Below are positions 6,505 to 10,512 of a DNA stretch of 10,512 nt, piece by piece. Both the position numbers and the translations under genes were made by a program. The first letter of the stretch is position 1. Each line of letters starts with the position of its first letter. The DNA lies in assembly GCA_025357895.1 (NCBI GenBank), contig JANYLL010000273.1, forward strand, positions 1-10,512. The letters run 5' to 3'. This stretch comes from Ignavibacteriota bacterium. GTDB lineage: Bacteria > Bacteroidota > Ignavibacteria > Palsa-1295. Under the pieces are notes generated by a model that made no database searches, had not been told where the DNA came from, and worked only from the letters and a program-made list of their open reading frames with translations.

Positions 6505-6536
6505 AACGTCTTAGTTCTCTTTCCTGATGAGACGTT
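6505..6536 (-). terminator. Candidate glgA terminator hairpin
   Basis: The inverted repeat AACGTCT (6505-6511) and AGACGTT (6530-6536) begins at the last base of the glgA stop codon and has an 18-nt loop. In the glgA transcript it is the first structure after translation ends. No clear U-tract follows, so it may be one arm of a longer processing or termination structure made with the hairpins downstream and not a simple intrinsic terminator. Confidence 0.35.
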
Positions 6537-8050
6537 TAAGGTTTTGCCAAAATCTTTTCGTAGAGTTCGGCATATTTATGAGCAGAGCGATTCCAGGAAA
6601 AATCTTTTGTCATGCCGCTGATTTGTAGTTCGCGCCATTTATCCGGATGCTTCTTATACATGATGATGGCACGTTCTAATGCTTTCCAAAATGACTTTCC
6701 GTCATGTTTATCAAAAAGAAATCCCGTAGCCGGATTTTTTTTTGTAGCTTCAAGCTGATCGGTGATCGTATCAGCCAACCCTCCGGTGCGTCTTGCAACG
6801 GGGACCGTTCCGTATCGCATTGAATACATCTGATTTAATCCGCACGGTTCATAAGCACTTGGCATAATGAAAATATCCGCTCCGGCTTCGATCTTATGTG
6901 CGAAGTTATCATGGAAGCCGAGATACACTCCGACTTGATCCGGTTGTTTCTTTGCAAGCTTGGTAAAAAAATCTTCGTATTTTTTATCGCCCGAACCCAG
7001 GATCACCATCTGCGAACCTGATTTCAGTACCTGTTCCATGATCTCCACCAAAAGATCTATTCCCTTTTGATCGACAAATCTTGCAATAAGCCCGATAATT
7101 GGAACGCCCTGCTGGTATGGAAGCCCCATGGATTCACATAAGTCGATCTTGCATTCTTCTTTTATATCGAGTGTTGCTGCATCATATTTCTTGACAATAT
7201 TGAGATCTTTTTCAGGATCCCATAAAGCCATATCGATACCATTGGTGATTCCGTGCAGATCTTTTTTTCGCTTTGTGAGAAGTCCTTCCATACCGCAGCC
7301 GAATTCCGGAGTCTTGATCTCTTCGGCATACGTTTCACTCACGGTCGTGATCGCGTCGGCAAATGCTATACCTGCCTTGACGAAACTCATATTCCCGTAG
7401 AACTCGAGTCCATTCGGAGTAAAATATTCCGGCGGCAAGCCCGTTTTTGCATACGATGATGCTGGAAAATTTCCCTGATACGCAAGATTATGAATTGTAA
7501 AGACGGACTTCGTACCACGGAAAAACGGATCGTCCTTCATTGCTTCTTTGAGATATAACGGAATCAGTCCGGTCTGCCAGTCATTGCAGTGGATGATATC
7601 CGGCTTCCAAAGCAGACGTTTACATAGACCGAGCACAGCATGACTGAAGGTAATAAATCGTTCATCATTATCGGGATAATCAATACCGGTTTCGGGATCG
7701 GAATAAAGTCCCATCCGCGAAAAATATTCTTCATTTTCGGCAAGATATATTTGTACTCTGGTTCTCGGAGTCAGGATCGCACTCGATTTTACATTCACCG
7801 TTGCAATATTATCTCCGACCTGAAAGTCCATTCCCTGCAGCCTGTTGATGATATGGATCTTTTGTTTTTTCTCACCGATGAATCCGTATTTCGGCATGAT
7901 CAGACGAACGTCATGATTGAACTCCCGCAGCGCCTGTGGCAATGCAGAACTGACATCAGCCAATCCGCCTGTTTTGGCATACGGATAGACTTCGCTTGAG
8001 ACGAACATCACGCTTCTCTCAGGAAATGTCGTTTTTTTAGGTTCAGTCAT
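6536..8050 (-). CDS. glgA: Glycogen (starch) synthase, GT5 family
   Basis: GlgA transfers glucose from ADP-glucose to the non-reducing end of alpha-1,4-glucan in the cytoplasm. From the start chosen here it has 504 residues, normal for bacterial GlgA. The N-terminal Rossmann domain opens VMFVSSEVYPYAKTGGLADV, where the Lys of KTGG (26-29) binds the nucleotide sugar. HCNDWQTGLIPLYLK and FTIHNLAYQG follow. The C-terminal GT-B domain shows ITNGIDMALWDPEKD, IGLIARFVDQKGIDLL and the catalytic-site signature SAYEPCGLNQMYSMRYGTVPVARRTGGLADT with its conserved Glu. The frame stays open to an ATG at 8113, but the added 21 residues (MCTYNLGRSQ..) do not look like GlgA and cover an inverted repeat, so ATG 8050 (MTEPKK) is preferred. 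Only a weak purine-rich GAAGAAAA precedes it. No glgC, glgB or glgP is in view. A DUF4270-like gene follows, as in many Bacteroidota. Confidence 0.96.
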   Translation of the reverse strand: MTEPKKTTFPERSVMFVSSEVYPYAKTGGLADVSSALPQALREFNHDVRLIMPKYGFIGEKKQKIHIINRLQGMDFQVGDNIATVNVKSSAILTPRTRVQIYLAENEEYFSRMGLYSDPETGIDYPDNDERFITFSHAVLGLCKRLLWKPDIIHCNDWQTGLIPLYLKEAMKDDPFFRGTKSVFTIHNLAYQGNFPASSYAKTGLPPEYFTPNGLEFYGNMSFVKAGIAFADAITTVSETYAEEIKTPEFGCGMEGLLTKRKKDLHGITNGIDMALWDPEKDLNIVKKYDAATLDIKEECKIDLCESMGLPYQQGVPIIGLIARFVDQKGIDLLVEIMEQVLKSGSQMVILGSGDKKYEDFFTKLAKKQPDQVGVYLGFHDNFAHKIEAGADIFIMPSAYEPCGLNQMYSMRYGTVPVARRTGGLADTITDQLEATKKNPATGFLFDKHDGKSFWKALERAIIMYKKHPDKWRELQISGMTKDFSWNRSAHKYAELYEKILAKP

Positions 8051-8083
8051 TTTTCTTCGTAACTTTAGACTACAGATAATGGG

Positions 8084-8113
8084 TTGTGACCTGCCTAAGT
8101 TGTAGGTACACAA
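8084..8113. promoter_or_regulatory. Inverted repeat in the glgA leader
   Basis: TTGTGACCT (8084-8092) and AGGTACACAA (8104-8113) are complementary over nine bases with one bulged base and an 11-nt loop. The element ends 34 bases before the preferred glgA ATG. It could be a regulator-binding palindrome or an RNA hairpin in the glgA 5' leader. Its presence argues against translation starting at 8113. Confidence 0.4.
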
Positions 8114-8141
8114 TTATGCAAAAGTACGGAATCTTCGGGGC

Positions 8142-8161
8142 ATACTAAATGGTTTTAGTAT
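8142..8161. promoter_or_regulatory. Palindrome ATACTAAA/TTTAGTAT, candidate operator
   Basis: A perfect 8-bp inverted repeat, ATACTAAA (8142-8149) and TTTAGTAT (8154-8161), has a TGGT centre. It lies near the middle of the divergent spacer, where one bound dimeric regulator could affect both genes. A hairpin with a different role is equally possible. Confidence 0.45.
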
Positions 8162-8234
8162 ATTCAAGACCTTTCTCCTCAAAGAATGGTGTCTTAATTT
8201 GGATTCTTTTTTACAATATTTGGAACAGTAAGCT

Positions 8235-10512
8235 ATGAAAAAATTTGTTGTTTGTTGCCTTGCCCTCCTCTCGATCTTAACGACGACTGCAAGCGTTTAT
8301 GCACAAGGAGATGTTGTGACCGTGCAGCCCCAGCATAACACGTCCAACCCCTGTGGTTTTGTTCTGACGATCGGCAATCATAACACTGCATTAAAATCGA
8401 TCGATGAAATTGTACTGACGATTACCAGCGCAACCGGTGCAAATTTTACAGATTTTTCGCCGCTTCCTGCCCATTGGTCTTTGGGAACACTTACAGGAAC
8501 AGTAGCCAGTGCAACTGCTGATAACGCCGGCATCGCCCCAGGCGCAACTTTAGGCGGATTCGTCATAGCCTATGATATCCAGTATAATACTCCGGTAACG
8601 ATCGATTGGAAAACAAGAAGTGCAGGTGTTGATGTCAGTTCCGGAACAATTCAGCCGATCTGCACACAATACCAGGGATTTAAGAAGATCGATACAGCTA
8701 CGGTAATTACTTCTGTAAGCGGTAGTGACCCTTGCTTTACATTCACTGTTGCAAATAGGAATGATCAGGGCGGCGGAAATGGTTCTGCAATCTGGCATGT
8801 CTCTTTCGAACTACAAAGCATAACCGGCGGAACGCTACGCCCTTCGAAGATCACTCCTGCATCGGGTTGGATACTCGATTCTGCAACAACGTATGTTGCC
8901 TATTTCCATACAGATAATAATCCCATTAATTCCGGTGCAGCTATCGGAGGTTGGCAGGTTTGTCTGCGCGGTAATCCGAATGCCACAAAATACAATTTTG
9001 TTTGGAGTGCCTATGACGATCAAAATTCATTGATCGATCGTGATACCATGTTTAATATTTCCAACACAACAACAGGATCACCATCCGACGCTGATATTGT
9101 AACGGCTGCTGTAAGCGCCGGCTGCTTGTACAATGTGACTCTGAAAAATTATCATGCATCCAATCCTTTGCCGCCTTCACGTATTGTGAAACTTGTCTTG
9201 ACCAGCAAAACTGCCGGCATTACATTTGTTTCAGCTCCGAGCGCGCCGCCAAATTGGAATAAAATCGTTACACCTTCAAGCATAACTTATTCAGCGAAGA
9301 CGTTAAGCGATGGCATTCCTAGTGCCATAATTTCAAACCAATTCAGTTTCTCGGTTACCGGTCCTACAACAACAAACTTTGATATCGGCTGGGAGACTGA
9401 CCGTTCTGCAACCCCAAATTTAGTCAGCAGCGGCACACTTACTCAAAATTGCACCGTTGCAAAACCTGCAACCGATTCAGCAACGTTCAGTCCAGGAATT
9501 GGAGAATGTGATTTTAAATTGACGGTAAAAAATTCGCATAATATAAAGCCGCAATCAATTATCTCTGTAGTAACGATCTCGATCCCAGATGGATCAGGTC
9601 AGATCACTCCGGCAGGCAGCACGTGGAATACTACGAATAGTCCTACGACACAGATCAAATACTCTGCTCCGACAGCAGCAGATGGAATTCAAGCAGATAA
9701 TTCTTCGCAGGATTTCTTATTCCATTTCACACCAAAAAATCCGGGCACAAACGTAACTGCAACATGGTCAACATATGATGATGATGCAGTGAAATCTGGA
9801 ACGCCGCTAAGCACCGGCACTGGTACAGTAAATTGTACTCTAAGTGTTACTGTATGTGATACCTTTGAACTTGCATCAAATATTAATAGTGATTCCTGCA
9901 TAAAATCATTTACGCTTCGGAATCGCAAAACTGCCAATATAGTATCATTGGTAGTAACAACGACAAATGGTTGGCATATTGATTCTGCGTACCCGCCGCC
10001 GGACTGGAAAAAAGCCATCGACGGCTCCGGTACCTTTGTTACTTTCACCGATACAGCTACCGGTGGAATGAAAGGCGGCGAGACGCAAGTAGGTTTTAAC
10101 ATGAAATTTTCAGGATATTTCACAGCAGATAAACTCGTTGATAGCTTTGCGGTCATCGCAGTGACAACCGATCAGAACGGTAAAACATGTACAAGCGTGG
10201 ACTCTGTTGTCTCCTGCCTCGCCCATATTCTTCCTTCATCAGTAAAGTATTCTGATAATATTGGATTGACAAATTTTACTATTCAGCCAAATCCAACACA
10301 TGGTTCGGCAGATATCTCATTCCAAATGAATACACCGGAACGTGTGGCGATCACGGTCTTCGATGTACTCGGACATCAGATCACGCTCTTAAGCAATAGC
10401 CTAATGTCAGAAGGAATATATCATATTCCATATACTATGGAAGGTTTGCCGAATGGTACGTACTATATCCGTATGCAAACGCCGCTCGGAGTAATGACGA
10501 GAAAACTTGTCC
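8235..10512 (+). CDS. Secreted repeat protein with T9SS type A sorting domain (3' end outside window)
   Basis: The frame is open from ATG 8235 to the window edge, 759 complete codons, and lacks probably only a few residues. A signal peptide (MKKFVVCCLALLSILTTTASVYA, cleavage likely after Ala23) directs Sec export. Residues about 680-759 form a type A T9SS C-terminal domain: FTIQPNPTHG, then VAITVFDVLGHQI, LPNGTYYIRMQT and a final TRKLV, close to the expected end. Between them lie five tandem units of about 129 residues, each starting with a cysteine in a C-x-(F/L/K)-x-(L/V/F) strand. They look like beta-sandwich (Ig-like) modules; no enzyme motif is seen. After T9SS export the sorting domain would be removed and the protein anchored on the surface or released. 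A structural or adhesive role is inference, and I do not recognise the repeat family. Start choice rests on the signal peptide; there is no Shine-Dalgarno sequence. It is transcribed divergently from glgA. Confidence 0.88.
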   Translation, partial: MKKFVVCCLALLSILTTTASVYAQGDVVTVQPQHNTSNPCGFVLTIGNHNTALKSIDEIVLTITSATGANFTDFSPLPAHWSLGTLTGTVASATADNAGIAPGATLGGFVIAYDIQYNTPVTIDWKTRSAGVDVSSGTIQPICTQYQGFKKIDTATVITSVSGSDPCFTFTVANRNDQGGGNGSAIWHVSFELQSITGGTLRPSKITPASGWILDSATTYVAYFHTDNNPINSGAAIGGWQVCLRGNPNATKYNFVWSAYDDQNSLIDRDTMFNISNTTTGSPSDADIVTAAVSAGCLYNVTLKNYHASNPLPPSRIVKLVLTSKTAGITFVSAPSAPPNWNKIVTPSSITYSAKTLSDGIPSAIISNQFSFSVTGPTTTNFDIGWETDRSATPNLVSSGTLTQNCTVAKPATDSATFSPGIGECDFKLTVKNSHNIKPQSIISVVTISIPDGSGQITPAGSTWNTTNSPTTQIKYSAPTAADGIQADNSSQDFLFHFTPKNPGTNVTATWSTYDDDAVKSGTPLSTGTGTVNCTLSVTVCDTFELASNINSDSCIKSFTLRNRKTANIVSLVVTTTNGWHIDSAYPPPDWKKAIDGSGTFVTFTDTATGGMKGGETQVGFNMKFSGYFTADKLVDSFAVIAVTTDQNGKTCTSVDSVVSCLAHILPSSVKYSDNIGLTNFTIQPNPTHGSADISFQMNTPERVAITVFDVLGHQITLLSNSLMSEGIYHIPYTMEGLPNGTYYIRMQTPLGVMTRKLV
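8352..10229 (+). repeat. Five tandem ~129-residue cysteine-bounded protein repeats
   Basis: Opening cysteines fall at residues 40, 167, 297, 425 and 555, spaced 127, 130, 128 and 130. DNA unit starts are 8352, 8733, 9123, 9507 and 9897. Closing cysteines lie 103-109 residues later in units 1, 3, 4 and 5 (143, 406, 534, 661). They are often preceded by a serine/threonine-rich turn such as SSGTIQPIC or SSGTLTQNC. Before it comes a strand with a conserved Trp (IDWKT, FVWSA, IGWET, ATWST in units 1-4). Unit 2 lacks the closing cysteine. The units are diverged: they align by cysteine, tryptophan and spacing, and not by long identical runs, so this is an old duplication. Confidence 0.75.
10275..10512 (+). 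other. T9SS type A sorting domain (Por_Secre_tail-like), cut by the window edge
   Basis: This is the C-terminal sorting signal of the repeat protein, from about Phe681. It shows the PNP turn (685-687), the VFDVLGHQI strand, the LPNGTYY(I/V) strand and a terminal RKLV. About 79 residues are present, close to the family length of 75-85, so the real stop is probably within a dozen bases past the window end. Confidence 0.88.

Larger units (their letters stand above)
6307..6535. other. Intergenic spacer between glgA and the lipoprotein operon
   Basis: This is the longest wholly non-coding spacer, 229 bp. Its right half (6424-6535) is a cluster of hairpins directly after the glgA stop. The middle (6391-6425) is a heptanucleotide array. 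The left part (6307-6390) precedes the lipoprotein ATG and should carry the operon promoter, but I could not pick a convincing sigma-factor site there. No small open reading frame with coding character was recognised. Confidence 0.7.
8051..8234. promoter_or_regulatory. Divergent control region between glgA and the surface-protein gene
   Basis: This 184-bp AT-rich spacer separates two divergent starts (glgA at 8050, surface-protein gene at 8235) and must hold both promoters. It contains two inverted repeats, described separately. Upstream of the plus-strand gene, AATATTTG (8215-8222) and TTAATTTG (8194-8201) each come within one base of the Bacteroidota -7 consensus TAnnTTTG. No properly spaced -33 element was found, so neither is called as a promoter. 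No Shine-Dalgarno sequence precedes the plus-strand ATG. Confidence 0.55.

Noticed and set aside
6424..6536. Hairpin cluster as a tRNA or attachment site
   Set aside because: The stems do not form a cloverleaf, no CCA or T-loop sequence is seen, and no integrase or insertion boundary is nearby.
7640..7999. Plus-strand open frame of 119 codons inside glgA
   Set aside because: It is antisense to the conserved N-terminal domain of GlgA and has no independent support.
8051..8113. N-terminal extension of GlgA by 21 residues (start at 8113)
   Set aside because: The added residues do not fit the GlgA N-terminus, there is no ribosome binding site, and the DNA contains an inverted repeat better explained as leader or control sequence.
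8194..8222. Bacteroidota-type promoter before the surface-protein gene
   Set aside because: TTAATTTG and AATATTTG are each one base off the -7 consensus, and no TTG-type -33 element is at the right spacing, so I cannot choose one.
8235..8303. Lipoprotein signal in the surface protein (Cys7-Cys8)
   Set aside because: The cysteines are at the start of the hydrophobic core, too early for a lipobox. The AYA-type signal peptidase I site (VYA before QG) fits better.
9689..10156. Minus-strand open frame of 155 codons inside the surface-protein gene
   Set aside because: It is antisense to the T9SS repeat protein, whose signal peptide, repeats and sorting domain are all in frame on the plus strand. 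The composition is that of a shadow frame.

Overview
The window looks like a chromosomal segment from the Bacteroidota/Chlorobiota/Ignavibacteriota (FCB) branch. Four observations point there. The serine hydroxymethyltransferase carries the long insert (..FENTWG..GGPLMHV..) typical of that group. A DUF4270-like lipoprotein sits beside a glycogen synthase, an adjacency I recall from Bacteroidota. The plus-strand gene at the right end finishes in a type IX secretion (T9SS) sorting domain. Most genes lack a strong Shine-Dalgarno sequence. Base composition is moderately AT-rich and looks even throughout, with no visible sign of recent insertion. The exact lineage is inferred; Ignavibacteria or Kapabacteria-like bacteria would fit well.

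Layout. Positions 1-149 hold the 3' end of a plus-strand sugar ABC-transporter permease. It converges on a long minus-strand operon across an AT-rich spacer (150-230). Read in its own direction, the operon runs: DUF4270-like lipoprotein (6306-5047), FadL/OMPP1-like outer-membrane barrel (5047-3752), rpiB (3752-3321), glyA (3301-2018), tatC (1993-1223) and a long-chain polyprenyl diphosphate synthase (1220-231). Junctions are very tight: two TAATG overlaps, a 2-bp gap, and gaps of 19 and 24 bp. Upstream lies a hairpin-rich spacer (6307-6535), then glgA (start at 8050, stop at 6536). A divergent spacer (8051-8234) with two inverted repeats separates glgA from a plus-strand gene (8235 to window end). 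That gene encodes a secreted protein of five tandem repeats of about 129 residues, each opening with a cysteine, plus a T9SS sorting domain cut off by the window edge.

How the genes fit together. The operon mixes envelope genes (lipoprotein, barrel, TatC, quinone/isoprenoid chain synthesis) with central metabolism (RpiB in the pentose phosphate pathway, GlyA in one-carbon metabolism). GlgA adds glycogen storage; no other glycogen gene is in view. The repeat protein is probably a cell-surface or released structural or adhesive protein exported by Sec and then T9SS.

The most unusual content is in three places: the cysteine-bounded repeat protein, the degenerate 7-nt-period tandem arrays in three separate intergenic spacers, and the cluster of hairpins downstream of glgA. 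No CRISPR array, transposase, tRNA or rRNA was seen.
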